Shown here: piece by piece, positions 1-6,863 of the stretch | Numbering within the stretch: the first letter of the stretch is position 1 | Layout: each line of letters opens with the position of its first letter | From: Acidobacteriota bacterium | GTDB taxonomy: Bacteria; Acidobacteriota; Blastocatellia; Pyrinomonadales; Pyrinomonadaceae | Direction: 5' to 3' | NCBI GenBank assembly: GCA_016700175.1 | Contig: CP065003.1 | Location: 4,040,001-4,104,000 of the forward strand | DNA: 64,000 bases | Program-made: the position numbers and the translations under genes | The notes under the pieces: model-generated | What the model was told of the DNA's origin: nothing | Seen by the model: only the letters and a program-made list of their open reading frames with translations | Database searches by the model: none

Positions 1-337
1 GTCTCAGGCCGAAGGTCAAGGCAAGGCACTCATCTACCTTGCGTTCGGCGCGCCCATGCTCGGTTTCGTTTAGATAGCCAATCCTGTATGCAATCTCGAG
101 CTGCGTACTTACTTCGTTCAATGAGCCTATCGAAACACCAAGGAAGTGTCGAAACTGCTCTTTCGTGCGATCAGCGGCACCTTCGGCGATGTTAGAAGGT
201 ACAGATACCGCTGCGCGCCTGAGTTGTGAGGTTAATCCATAGAGTTCTTCGCGCGGGAACTCGGCCGTAAGCACATAAATGTGCGTAACGAGGTTCATCG
301 ATTTCTGCCACGCAAGCAGATTCTTGTGAGGTTTCAT
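1..337 (-). CDS. four helix bundle protein (S23/IVS family), C-terminus cut by window edge
   Basis: Reading the minus strand from an ATG at 335-337 gives an open frame to the window edge (112 codons seen). It begins MKPHKNLLAWQKSM and contains the family signatures FPREELYGLTSQLRRA and SVPSNIAEGAA. These are typical of the four-helix-bundle proteins related to those encoded in 23S rRNA intervening sequences (about 115-125 residues), so only a few residues are probably missing. The family is small, probably cytoplasmic and of unknown biochemical role; it is often an orphan gene, as here. Identification rests on remembered family motifs and is confident; function cannot be stated. Confidence 0.85.
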   Translation of the reverse strand, partial: MKPHKNLLAWQKSMNLVTHIYVLTAEFPREELYGLTSQLRRAAVSVPSNIAEGAADRTKEQFRHFLGVSIGSLNEVSTQLEIAYRIGYLNETEHGRAERKVDECLALTFGLR

Positions 338-475
338 CTGTCATACGCCTTTTGTGGGAATCTCCAATTCGATTGGGACCTTGATACTAAGATAAATCGT
401 CCGAAACGCTCAAGGGACAGCTTTAGGTTTGAAGATAGCAGGTCCTTGACAACATGCCTGGATTGCTCGATTCTT

Positions 476-509
476 GCTCACCGCTCACCGCTCACCGCTC
501 ACCGCTCAC
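476..509. repeat. heptamer microsatellite, unit GCTCACC, about 5 copies
   Basis: Five near-perfect tandem copies of a 7-bp unit lie directly against the 3' end of scpB. The array is non-coding and its copy number is probably variable. A second, unrelated heptamer array occurs at 42465-42600. Confidence 0.85.
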
Positions 510-1078
510 CCTACAAACTCTTCAAAATCCTCAATACTCGGCAGTTCGGACAGGTCCTTCAGCCCGAATTGGATCAGGAAGTCGCGGGAGGTTCCGTACT
601 GCATAGGTTTGCCGACCGTGTCCTTGCGGCCGCGGGAGACGATCAGGCGCTTGTCGAGGAGGGTCTTGATCGAAGAGGCGGACTGGACGCCGCGGATCTC
701 CAGTATCTCGGGGATCGTCACCGGTTGTTTATACGCGATTACGGCCAGCGTTTCGAGCGAGGCGAGCGAGAGCTTCGCCGAGGGCTTGGTCTTGAGGAAT
801 TCGCGGACCTCTTCGTGGTGTTCTGTCCGCGTCGACATCTGCCAGCCGCCGCCGATCTCGCGGATCTGGAGTCCGCTTTCACGTCCCGCGTATTCAGCGC
901 TCAACTCCTCAAGTGCAGACGCGATCGCGTCTTTGTCCTCGTCGAGCACCCTTGCCATCGTGCGGACCGGGAGCGGCTCGTCCGAGACGAAGATGAGCGC
1001 CTCGATGGCGGACTTGAGCTCGGCGCGGGAGCGGGAACCGCCGCCGTTTGTATTAGGTTCTGCCTTTTCGTCTGGCAT
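506..1078 (-). CDS. scpB: segregation and condensation protein ScpB
   Basis: This 190-residue protein matches ScpB in length and in its tandem winged-helix layout. LKSAIEALIFVSDEPLP near residues 22-38 opens the first domain. SLASLETLAVIAYKQPVTIPEI and IRGVQSASSIKTLLDKRLI (about 105-150) form the second, followed by the usual YGTSRDFLIQFGL tail. ScpB dimers bind ScpA and the SMC ATPase to form the condensin that compacts and segregates the chromosome. scpA lies upstream on the same strand at 1571-2350, but the normally tight scpA-scpB junction is here about 490 bp of repeats. The start is the ATG at 1076-1078. The identification is firm. Confidence 0.95.
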   Translation of the reverse strand: MPDEKAEPNTNGGGSRSRAELKSAIEALIFVSDEPLPVRTMARVLDEDKDAIASALEELSAEYAGRESGLQIREIGGGWQMSTRTEHHEEVREFLKTKPSAKLSLASLETLAVIAYKQPVTIPEILEIRGVQSASSIKTLLDKRLIVSRGRKDTVGKPMQYGTSRDFLIQFGLKDLSELPSIEDFEEFVG

Positions 1079-1084
1079 GGTGGC

Positions 1085-1186
1085 TATGCCCGTCGCTCGC
1101 GCTCCGGGTTCCGATTGTTATGCCCGTCGCTCGCGCTCCGGGTACCGATTGTTATGCCCGTCGCTCGCGCTCCGGGTACCGATTTT
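1085..1186. repeat. 34-bp tandem repeat, three copies
   Basis: Three direct copies start at 1085, 1119 and 1153 (period exactly 34 bp), each beginning TATGCCCGTCGCTCGCGCTC and continuing into a CCGGGTACCGATT-like half. The repeat lies just upstream of the scpB start. A diverged relative of the same length occurs at 45547-45620 between two other minus-strand genes. Confidence 0.85.
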
Positions 1187-1310
1187 CAGGTTGAGGTTCT
1201 AAACAACGAAAAAGATCTGTAAAGAGCCGGATCGCAACGGTAGCCCGCGCTGACGCTTGGGCTTCGGACACGTTTCGCTTCGCTCAATACGGGCGGGCCG
1301 CCCGCGCCCC

Positions 1311-1573
1311 AGTCAGACCCGACAAACTCGACGAACCCGACAGACTCGAAAGTCCCGACGGACCCGACAGACTCGAAAGTCCCGACGGACCCGACAGACT
1401 CGAAAGTCCCGACGGACCTGACAGACCCGACAGACTCGAAAGTCCCGACGCACCCGACAGACCCGACAGACTCGAAAGACTCGACGGGCCCGACAGACCC
1501 GAAAGACCCGACAAACTCGACGAACCCGACAGACTCGAAAGACTCGACGGACCCGACAGACCCGACAGACTCA
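1311..1573. repeat. degenerate 9/27-bp minisatellite between scpA and scpB
   Basis: About 260 bp are built from 9-bp words such as GACCCGACA, GACTCGAAA and GTCCCGACG arranged in higher-order 27-bp units. On the minus strand two frames stay open through it and would translate to monotonous Leu-Ser-Gly or Ser-Val-Gly repeats. There is no ATG start and no non-repetitive domain, so it is best read as non-coding minisatellite. It abuts the scpA stop codon (1571-1573). Confidence 0.8.
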
Positions 1574-2350
1574 AGACTCCGCCAGCTCAAGCGTGATGTC
1601 CCCGAATGTGTCCGTCTGGATCAGCTTGACCGATTCGGTGCGTACGATCTCGAGCACGGATATGAAAGCCAGGATCAACTCGCGTTTCGAGCCCATCTGT
1701 TCGAAAAGCCTCTGAAGGTTCAGTTTCTTTTCGATCTTCAGTTTCGACCGAAGATTGCGGATCATCTCCGCCAGCGACATCTCCTCGCGGTGGATCTCCA
1801 TCTGGATCTGTTCCTTGTGGCGGTCCATTATCTTCTGGAACGCCTCGAACAGGTCGAACACCGTTGCGCTGATCTCCGGGTTGTTGTCGTCCGTCTCTAT
1901 CGTCCCACGCGTGAACACCGCCTGTTCGACCGTCGCCTTCGTCCAAAGAGATTCGGCGGCGAGCTTGAACTTCTGATGCTCGAGAAGTCTGTCGACAAGC
2001 TCCTGCCTGGGATCTTCCGCTTCTTCCTCTCCTTCCGCGGACGGCTCCTGCGGAAGAAGCATCCTCGACTTGATCTCGATCAGCGTCGCCGCCATCACCA
2101 GGAACTCGCCCGCAACGGCGATGTCCAGCCGCTCCATCATCCGTATGTACTCGAGGTACTTGTCGGTGATCCGTGCGACCGGGATGTCGAAGATGTTCGC
2201 CTCCTCGCGGCGGATCAGATACAGGAGCAGGTCCAGAGGGCCTGCGAACTCACCGAGTTCCAGGCGCAGTTCGTCCGCCGAATCGCGCACGATCTCGGCC
2301 TGCACGCTCTTGAAATCGAATTCGAGCTGTTTTGTGTCAGGGTTTGTCAT
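1571..2350 (-). CDS. scpA: segregation and condensation protein ScpA
   Basis: The 259-residue product is the kleisin of the SMC-ScpAB complex, bridging the SMC heads and binding the ScpB dimer. Visible signatures are FAGPLDLLLYLIRREEANIF (about residues 34-53), IPVARITDKYLEYI and FLVMAATLIEIKSRMLLP in the N-terminal SMC-neck-binding part. An acidic linker (EPSAEGEEEAED) follows, then a C-terminal winged-helix part with ELILAFISVLEIVR. The length is normal. The upstream unknown gene stops at 2352, one base before this ATG, so the two are probably translationally coupled. Confidence 0.96.
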   Translation of the reverse strand: MTNPDTKQLEFDFKSVQAEIVRDSADELRLELGEFAGPLDLLLYLIRREEANIFDIPVARITDKYLEYIRMMERLDIAVAGEFLVMAATLIEIKSRMLLPQEPSAEGEEEAEDPRQELVDRLLEHQKFKLAAESLWTKATVEQAVFTRGTIETDDNNPEISATVFDLFEAFQKIMDRHKEQIQMEIHREEMSLAEMIRNLRSKLKIEKKLNLQRLFEQMGSKRELILAFISVLEIVRTESVKLIQTDTFGDITLELAES

Positions 2351-2351
2351 T

Positions 2352-2921
2352 CTAGTAGGGAAAACCTAAGGCTCTTTCAGGGAGCTCCACTAGAAAGATC
2401 TTCCATTCATCTTGCTCATTTATCATCAGAAAAGACCATTCCCATTCCGCCTTGCGTTGGTCGTTCTTGAGTCTTGCTGTAACCCTCGCAAATCTATCGT
2501 TTCGGGCGCCCTCAACGATCGAATGGACTTGGAACTGGCCATCGCAAACATGGCCAGGGAAATCCCTATTCACCCAACTCAGAAAGACCGGCCTCACAAC
2601 CTCAAATTCGGAGGTTGTCCCTTCGAGAGTCTTAATATCTGCAGTCTTTGGAAAGCGTCCATCCGGGAAGTCGTATTCGTCCGGAACCATCGTGGATAGA
2701 GCACTCGTCGCTTGAAACTCACAATTGACAGAACTCGCGAGATACTCCCGTACAACTCGAACAGTATCTGGATCACCATTCCCCGCAGGTGTGTTTTTAT
2801 GGTTGTCAAAAGGACGATAATTGAATGCGCCCCAAGCGAGCGCACTAATACAGAGGACAAATAGACCAATCCCTATCCGGAAGTATGTTCCCTTTCTGGT
2901 GTTCGTCAAAAGCTCGATCAC
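2352..2921 (-). CDS. unknown membrane-anchored protein
   Basis: The gene encodes 189 residues with a short basic N-terminus and one hydrophobic segment at about residues 15-33 (GIGLFVLCISALAWGAF). A soluble, probably periplasmic domain follows, with two cysteines (NCEF and HVCDGQF) that could form a disulfide. The C-terminal half, ending in WSFLMINEQDEWKIFLVELP, resembles the beta-sheet of NTF2-like or lumazine-binding folds, but no family is recognised. It ends one base before scpA and so heads that operon. Its sequence is more A+T-rich than its neighbours, which could indicate separate ancestry. Confidence 0.6.
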   Translation of the reverse strand: MIELLTNTRKGTYFRIGIGLFVLCISALAWGAFNYRPFDNHKNTPAGNGDPDTVRVVREYLASSVNCEFQATSALSTMVPDEYDFPDGRFPKTADIKTLEGTTSEFEVVRPVFLSWVNRDFPGHVCDGQFQVHSIVEGARNDRFARVTARLKNDQRKAEWEWSFLMINEQDEWKIFLVELPERALGFPY

Positions 2922-3027
2922 TTGACCTTCGATCGTCAGGCCGCTTCTCTAAATACAAGCTTGGACTGTCCCGGCGCCCGTGAGGGAAATCTGAACGCTA
3001 CCGCCGCAAAATCGACCGAAATTTCCG

Positions 3028-3489
3028 CTATTGTAACTCACGCCTGTAGATTATGTAATCGACTACAGGTGGTTCGATCCCGTTCTGGCGGAGCAGCGTC
3101 AGCGCCTGTCCGCGGTGTCCCGCGGAGTGCAGAACGACGTGCGAGAGGATGTCGCGGAACGTGTTGCTCACGGCCTCGCCGGCGCTTGTGAAGTATTCGG
3201 CCGTCTGTCCTAGCCCCTCGTCGTCGAACTTTTTAAGAAGCCGGTCGTAGTTCTCCGCGTTCTCCATCGCGAGCGCGCTTAGATCGTCCGGATCGGCATC
3301 GGGCCAGAAATCGAACCCGGTCGAGTCCTTCCCGAACAGCCGTTCATAGTATTCCTTCTCGGTCGTCAGCACATGCGACATCACCCGCAAAGCCTCCGGG
3401 CAATCATTCCGCTTCAAAACAGCGATCACACGCCGGTTCGCCCAGTCGTTGTGACGGAAGAGAAGGGAAAGCTGTTCGAGGGAATTCAT
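3028..3489 (-). CDS. DinB family metal-binding protein
   Basis: This 153-residue protein has the DinB/YfiT four-helix layout. It has LFRHNDWANRRV at the N-terminus, MSHVLTTEKEYYERLFG near residue 37, and the C-terminal SHVVLHSAGHRGQ followed by YIIYRREL. Three histidines (about residues 39, 121 and 125) sit where the family binds a divalent metal. DinB proteins include bacillithiol- and mycothiol-dependent transferases and many of unknown substrate; the specific reaction cannot be inferred. A second, more diverged DinB-like gene lies at 13415. It appears monocistronic and is flanked by a repeat-rich spacer upstream. Confidence 0.88.
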   Translation of the reverse strand: MNSLEQLSLLFRHNDWANRRVIAVLKRNDCPEALRVMSHVLTTEKEYYERLFGKDSTGFDFWPDADPDDLSALAMENAENYDRLLKKFDDEGLGQTAEYFTSAGEAVSNTFRDILSHVVLHSAGHRGQALTLLRQNGIEPPVVDYIIYRRELQ

Positions 3490-3844
3490 AGGCTATGAGT
3501 TCCATGTTCAACGTTCAAAGAAAGGACCGAGTTTCAGGACACGAGCCGTTTCGATTCGCGAACCCTGTCGCGTCAGCGACAGCCGTAACTTAGCCGTGGC
3601 CTTCAGGCCACGGTACGAAGCGAAAATAGATATCAGCCGCGTAGCGGCGTCGCCGTCCGGAACGTCGCTACGCGACTGGCGTGGATTCGTCAAAGATCCC
3701 GTGGCCTGAAGGCCACGGCTAAGATACAGAATCGCTACGCGATGAAGGGCCTTTGGCCCGAACGGCCTACGTGGTTCCGCGCTCTCGCGCGGCGCAAACT
3801 GAAGTTCGCGTTACCTCCGCAGCGCAGAGCGCTGCTCTAAACCC
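3490..3844. repeat. intergenic palindrome cluster
   Basis: No gene is supported in this 355-bp gap. It holds two exact, inverted 25-bp copies of a palindromic element centred on GTGGCCTTCAGGCCAC (3589-3613 and 3699-3723). It also holds a GCCGCGTAGCGGC palindrome near 3640 and one copy (3820-3840) of the dispersed GCAGAGCGCTGCTCTAAAC element seen again near 37.3 and 43.8 kb. These resemble REP-type extragenic elements; several could form stable hairpins in read-through transcripts. Confidence 0.7.
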
Positions 3845-4246
3845 TCAGTCCCCAGTCCTCACTCCTTTCAACTCTTCCAGGCTGACATGCTGAAGGCTTG
3901 CCTCGTTCGTCGCTTCCAACACTACCGGAGGCGCGACTCCCGCTTCGTAGGCCTCCTTCCAGCGAAGCACGCACAGGCACCACTTGTCGCCCGCCTTCAG
4001 GCCCGGGAATCCCCACTCGGGATGCGGAGTAACAAGGTCGTTTCCCGATGCGACGGAGAACTCCAGAAACTCGTCCGTCACGATCGCGCAGACCGTGTGC
4101 CTTCCGATATCATTCGCGCCGGTCTTGCAGTATCCGTCCCGGTAAAAACCGGTCATCGGCGAGCTGCAGCAGACCTCCAACTCCCCGCCGAGCACGTTCT
4201 TCGGCTTCGGCCTGTGTCCGTTCCCGTTTCCGTTGGTGAAGATCAT
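3845..4246 (-). CDS. DUF2237 family protein
   Basis: The 133-residue product matches the compact DUF2237 family along most of its length. Motifs are NVLGGELEVCCSSPMTGFYR, RHTVCAIVTDEFLEFS, GNDLVTPHPEWGFPGLKAGD, KWCLCVLRWKEA and APPVVLEATNEASL. Conserved cysteines (CC near residue 26, and the C-L-C of KWCLC) suggest a redox or metal-related role, but the family has no assigned function. The start lies 4 bp after the stop of the ArsC-like gene, making it the last gene of the site-2 protease-trpS-arsC operon. Confidence in family is high; function is unknown. Confidence 0.9.
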   Translation of the reverse strand: MIFTNGNGNGHRPKPKNVLGGELEVCCSSPMTGFYRDGYCKTGANDIGRHTVCAIVTDEFLEFSVASGNDLVTPHPEWGFPGLKAGDKWCLCVLRWKEAYEAGVAPPVVLEATNEASLQHVSLEELKGVRTGD

Positions 4247-4250
4247 CTGT

Positions 4251-4613
4251 CTATCCGTGTTCCTTTATCAACTCTATGCCCTTGTCGATCGGCCTCGCCA
4301 CGACCGCCCTGTTTCCGACCTCGACGATCGGCCTCTCCAGCAGCGAAGGGTGCTTGACGATCGTCTCGAGGATCTCGCCGCGCGGCGTATCGGGCGAAAG
4401 CCCCAGCTCCTTGAATAACTTCTCCCGCTTCCTGAGCACCTCGAACGGCTCGATACCGGCTTTCTTCAGGAGCTTTGAAAGCCGCTCTTTGGTCAGAGGA
4501 TCTGTGAAATAGTTAACCCTGTCGAACTCGATGCCGTTCTCACGGAACGCATCCGCCAATTTGCGGCAGGTCGTTCAGGTAGGCTTCTCGTATACCGTTA
4601 TCTTCTTTGCCAT
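4251..4613 (-). CDS. ArsC/Spx-family oxidoreductase, candidate selenoprotein (in-frame TGA as Sec13)
   Basis: Read through one TGA (4575-4577), the frame gives a complete 120-residue ArsC/YffB-like thioredoxin-fold protein. It starts MAKKITVYEKPT, then the TGA, then TTCRKLADAF. The family normally has Cys at exactly this place (YEKPTCTTCRK), the catalytic residue of a CxxC motif. The second Cys is present, as are the later family elements VNYFTDPLTKERL, KKAGIEPFEVLRKREK and the RPIVE strand followed by the VARP helix start. The ATG (4611-4613) lies 2 bp after the trpS stop, with GGGG nearby as ribosome site. No frameshift or other stop occurs. The codon position and the downstream hairpin favour selenocysteine insertion over a point mutation. 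Substrate is unknown; these proteins reduce arsenate or other thiol-linked oxidants, or act as Spx-like regulators. Confidence 0.8.
4530..4553 (-). promoter_or_regulatory. candidate bacterial SECIS hairpin
   Basis: In the mRNA of the ArsC-like gene a hairpin begins 22 nt after the UGA. Outer arms GAUGC/GCAUC (5 bp) and inner arms GUUC/GAAC (4 bp) are all Watson-Crick pairs. One G is bulged on the 3' side, and the apical loop is CGUGA. A G occupies the second loop position, 32 nt after the UGA. This satisfies the published general rules for bacterial SECIS elements as I recall them: a short stem, a loop of 3-14 nt, a G in the first two loop positions, and about 16-37 nt from UGA to that G. The elements bind SelB. 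No folding calculation was run. Confidence 0.6.
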
Positions 4614-4615
4614 CT

Positions 4616-5590
4616 TTATCTTATCCCCATTCTTTCGTAGACGTTGCGGAGCGTCTCCGAAGCGATCGCGGAAGCTTTCTCCGCTCCGCGCCTGAGTATC
4701 GCTTTCAGGGTCGCGTCGTCGAACTCCCTCACTTTCGCCTGGAATGGCCTGAGGAACTCGACCGTCACCTCGGCAAGCTCCTTCTTGAAATCTCCATAAC
4801 CCTTTCCGGCGAAATGTTCCTCGCATTCCTCCAGGGGCAAGCCGGAAAGCAGGTGGTAGATCGTAAGCAGGTTCGTTATCGCAGGCCTGGAATCGTCGAA
4901 CGTAATAGCTGTCCCCGAATCCGTCACTGCCTTCTTGATCTTCTTCGTGATCGTGTCCGGGTCGTCGAGAAGGAAAATGCTCGCCGCCTCGTTCTCGTCG
5001 GACTTCGACATCTTCTTCTGCGGTTCCTTCAGCGACATTATCGCCGCGCCGACCGGCGGAATGTACGGGTCCGGGACCACAAAGGTCTCGCCGAAATCGC
5101 GGTTGAACCGCTCGGCGAGATCGCGCGTCAGCTCCAAATGCTGTTTCTGGTCCTGACCGACGGGAACAAGGTCCGTTTGATAGAGAAGGATGTCCGAGGC
5201 CATCAGCACCGGATATGTGAACAGCCCGACGCTGGCCCTTTCTTCGCCCTTCCCCTTGTCCTTGAACTGCGTCATCCGCTCGAGCTCGCCCATTCGCGCG
5301 ACGCAGTTCAGGACCCACGCCAGTTCCGCGTGCTCGGAAACGTCGGACTGGATGAATATAGTCGAGACCTCCGGATCGACACCCGCCGCGAGATAGATCC
5401 TCGCCAGGTCCAGGGTCTTCCGCTTCAGCGTCGACGGGTCCTGCGGGAGCGTGACCGCGTGCAGGTTGACGATGCAATAGAAGCTTTCGTACTCGGTCTG
5501 CAAGGCGACCCAGTTCCTGAGCGCTCCCAGGTAGTTTCCGATGTGAAGCTTTCCCGTGGGCTGGGCGCCGCTGAATATGCGTTTCTTCAT
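4616..5590 (-). CDS. trpS: tryptophanyl-tRNA synthetase
   Basis: This is a full-length class I aminoacyl-tRNA synthetase of 324 residues, charging tRNA-Trp with tryptophan in the cytoplasm. The HIGH-like motif TGKLHIGN is at residues 12-19 and the KMSKS loop is at 193-197 (KKMSKSDEN). Between them, VLMASDILLYQTDLVPVGQDQKQHLEL carries the usual tryptophan-binding and dimer residues. The gene starts 3 bp after the site-2 protease stop codon and is followed after 2 bp by the TGA-containing ArsC-like gene, so all are probably cotranscribed. Confidence 0.97.
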   Translation of the reverse strand: MKKRIFSGAQPTGKLHIGNYLGALRNWVALQTEYESFYCIVNLHAVTLPQDPSTLKRKTLDLARIYLAAGVDPEVSTIFIQSDVSEHAELAWVLNCVARMGELERMTQFKDKGKGEERASVGLFTYPVLMASDILLYQTDLVPVGQDQKQHLELTRDLAERFNRDFGETFVVPDPYIPPVGAAIMSLKEPQKKMSKSDENEAASIFLLDDPDTITKKIKKAVTDSGTAITFDDSRPAITNLLTIYHLLSGLPLEECEEHFAGKGYGDFKKELAEVTVEFLRPFQAKVREFDDATLKAILRRGAEKASAIASETLRNVYERMGIR

Positions 5591-5593
5591 TCG

Positions 5594-6286
5594 TCAGATC
5601 AGCTGAAGCAGAGTGAACAGCGCTATAAGGAACGGCGTGATGATCAACCGGAAGACTCCCAGATATAGAAAGATCAGCAGCAGGACGAAACCGAATTGTT
5701 CGATCATCTCCAACACGGGCGAGAAGCTGTCCGGAAGGAACGAGCCCAGTATCTTTCCCCCGTCAAGCGGCGGGATCGGCAGGAGGTTGAAGATCGCCAG
5801 CGAAAGATTCAGAAGCATCAGGTCGCCCACGAAGATCACAAGGGGATTCGAGCTCTTGCTGAAGAAGTCGATCGGCTGTACTCCCTGGGTCATCAGCACC
5901 TTTGCGACAGCGATCCCTATGATCACGAGGATCATGTTGGCGATCACTCCCGCGACCGATACCCAGAAGTTCGCAACCTTGTAATTGCTCCAGTTCCTTG
6001 GGTTGACCGGAGTCGGTTTACCCCAGCCGATGAGAGGTATAGAACCGAGCGCTCCGCCTATGGCGCCGAAAACGAAGCCGGCGATCGGGATAAGCAATGT
6101 CCCGATTATGTCCGTGTGTTTGACCGGATTGAGCGTCACGCGGCCAAGCATGTAGGCGGTGTCGTCCCCGAATTTGTGCGAGACCCACGCGTGCGCGGCC
6201 TCGTGACAAGAAACTGCCAGAAGCAGCACTACCAGGAAGATTACGAGGTGGCTAAGAAGCTCCGCGGTAAATATGTCGCCCATCAA
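5594..6286 (-). CDS. site-2 protease family (M50) intramembrane metalloprotease
   Basis: The 230-residue polytopic membrane protein carries the zinc motif HEAAH at residues 28-32 inside a transmembrane helix. The second M50 motif, NLLPIPPLDGGKI, lies near residues 165-178 and supplies the aspartate ligand. It lacks a PDZ domain, so it belongs to the short YwhC/Rip-like group that cleaves transmembrane or membrane-anchored substrates. The substrate is unknown; the anti-sigma factor at 57482 is one conceivable but unsupported target. Two ATG codons lie together at the start (6286 or 6283). It leads the operon with trpS, arsC-like and DUF2237 genes. Confidence 0.92.
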   Translation of the reverse strand: MMGDIFTAELLSHLVIFLVVLLLAVSCHEAAHAWVSHKFGDDTAYMLGRVTLNPVKHTDIIGTLLIPIAGFVFGAIGGALGSIPLIGWGKPTPVNPRNWSNYKVANFWVSVAGVIANMILVIIGIAVAKVLMTQGVQPIDFFSKSSNPLVIFVGDLMLLNLSLAIFNLLPIPPLDGGKILGSFLPDSFSPVLEMIEQFGFVLLLIFLYLGVFRLIITPFLIALFTLLQLI

Positions 6287-6419
6287 TGACTCCGTGAAAG
6301 TAAGAACGGCCGGAATGAAGGCCCCTCACGCGCCCTGCCGGGCTGTTTGGGGAAATTGTTATTAGACCTGAATTGTGCCATCCTTTTACGATATAACAAA
6401 GCCGTTTGGGGGACGACAG

Positions 6420-6857
6420 ATGCTCAAATCGATACTATTCGGAGGCGCTCCGGTGCGTTCGGTCTCCGCCAGCGCGGGAATGGCCCTGCTCAGGATATTC
6501 GCGGGAATCGGCCTGGCGTTGGGTCACGGAATAGGCAAGATGCCGCCTTCTCCCGGATTCGTTGAAGGCGTGGAGAAACTCGGTTTCCCGGCTCCGGGAG
6601 TGTTCGCCTGGGCCGCGGGTCTTTCTGAATTCGTGGGAGGATTGTGTCTCGCGCTCGGGCTGTTCACGCGGGTATCCAGTTTCTTTATCTTCTGCACGAT
6701 GTTCACTGCGGCGTTTGTGCGCCACATAAACGACGGTTTCGACGGTCAGGAGAAGGCGCTCCTGTATATGTTTGCGGCCCTGCTCTTCCTGTTCGCCGGC
6801 TCCGGGAATTGGGGCGTCGACGCATTCGTCAGGGAAAGGTCCGTCACGGCGGAGTAA
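6420..6857 (+). CDS. DoxX family membrane protein
   Basis: I chose the ATG at 6420 because GGGGGA lies about 8 bp upstream and the product then starts MLKSILFG; the open frame extends back to 6375. The 145-residue product has four hydrophobic helices and DoxX signatures: LLRIFAGIGLALGHGIGK, VFAWAAGLSEFVGGLCLALGLFTR and ALLYMFAALLFLFAGSG ahead of the WGVDAF tail. DoxX proteins are inner-membrane proteins related to thiosulfate:quinone oxidoreductase subunits and redox-homeostasis complexes; the substrate here is unknown. It is followed after 6 bp by an ATP-grasp gene, so the two form an operon. Confidence 0.85.
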   Translation: MLKSILFGGAPVRSVSASAGMALLRIFAGIGLALGHGIGKMPPSPGFVEGVEKLGFPAPGVFAWAAGLSEFVGGLCLALGLFTRVSSFFIFCTMFTAAFVRHINDGFDGQEKALLYMFAALLFLFAGSGNWGVDAFVRERSVTAE

Positions 6858-6863
6858 CGCGAA

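Noticed and set aside
1186..1590. Two open frames over the minisatellite (Ser-Val-Gly and Leu-Ser-Gly repeats).
   Set aside because: They are only frames open by virtue of a stop-free tandem repeat, with non-ATG starts and no unique domain.
4251..4559. TTG-started 102-residue version of the ArsC-like protein.
   Set aside because: It would lack the first strand and both redox residues; the full frame through the TGA keeps family length and the catalytic place.
4557..4573. Alternative hairpin CUGCC/GGCGG close to the UGA.
   Set aside because: Its loop G would be about 11 nt from the UGA, closer than the usual bacterial SECIS range, so the 4530-4553 hairpin is preferred.
4575..4577. The ArsC-like gene as a simple nonsense pseudogene or base-call error.
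   Set aside because: Not excluded, but the position at the exact catalytic Cys, the intact frame on both sides and the downstream hairpin make it less likely.
4575..5477. 300-codon antisense-like frame over trpS ending in MAKKITVYEKPT.
   Set aside because: It is a shifted reading of trpS; only its last 12 codons belong to the real start of the ArsC-like protein.
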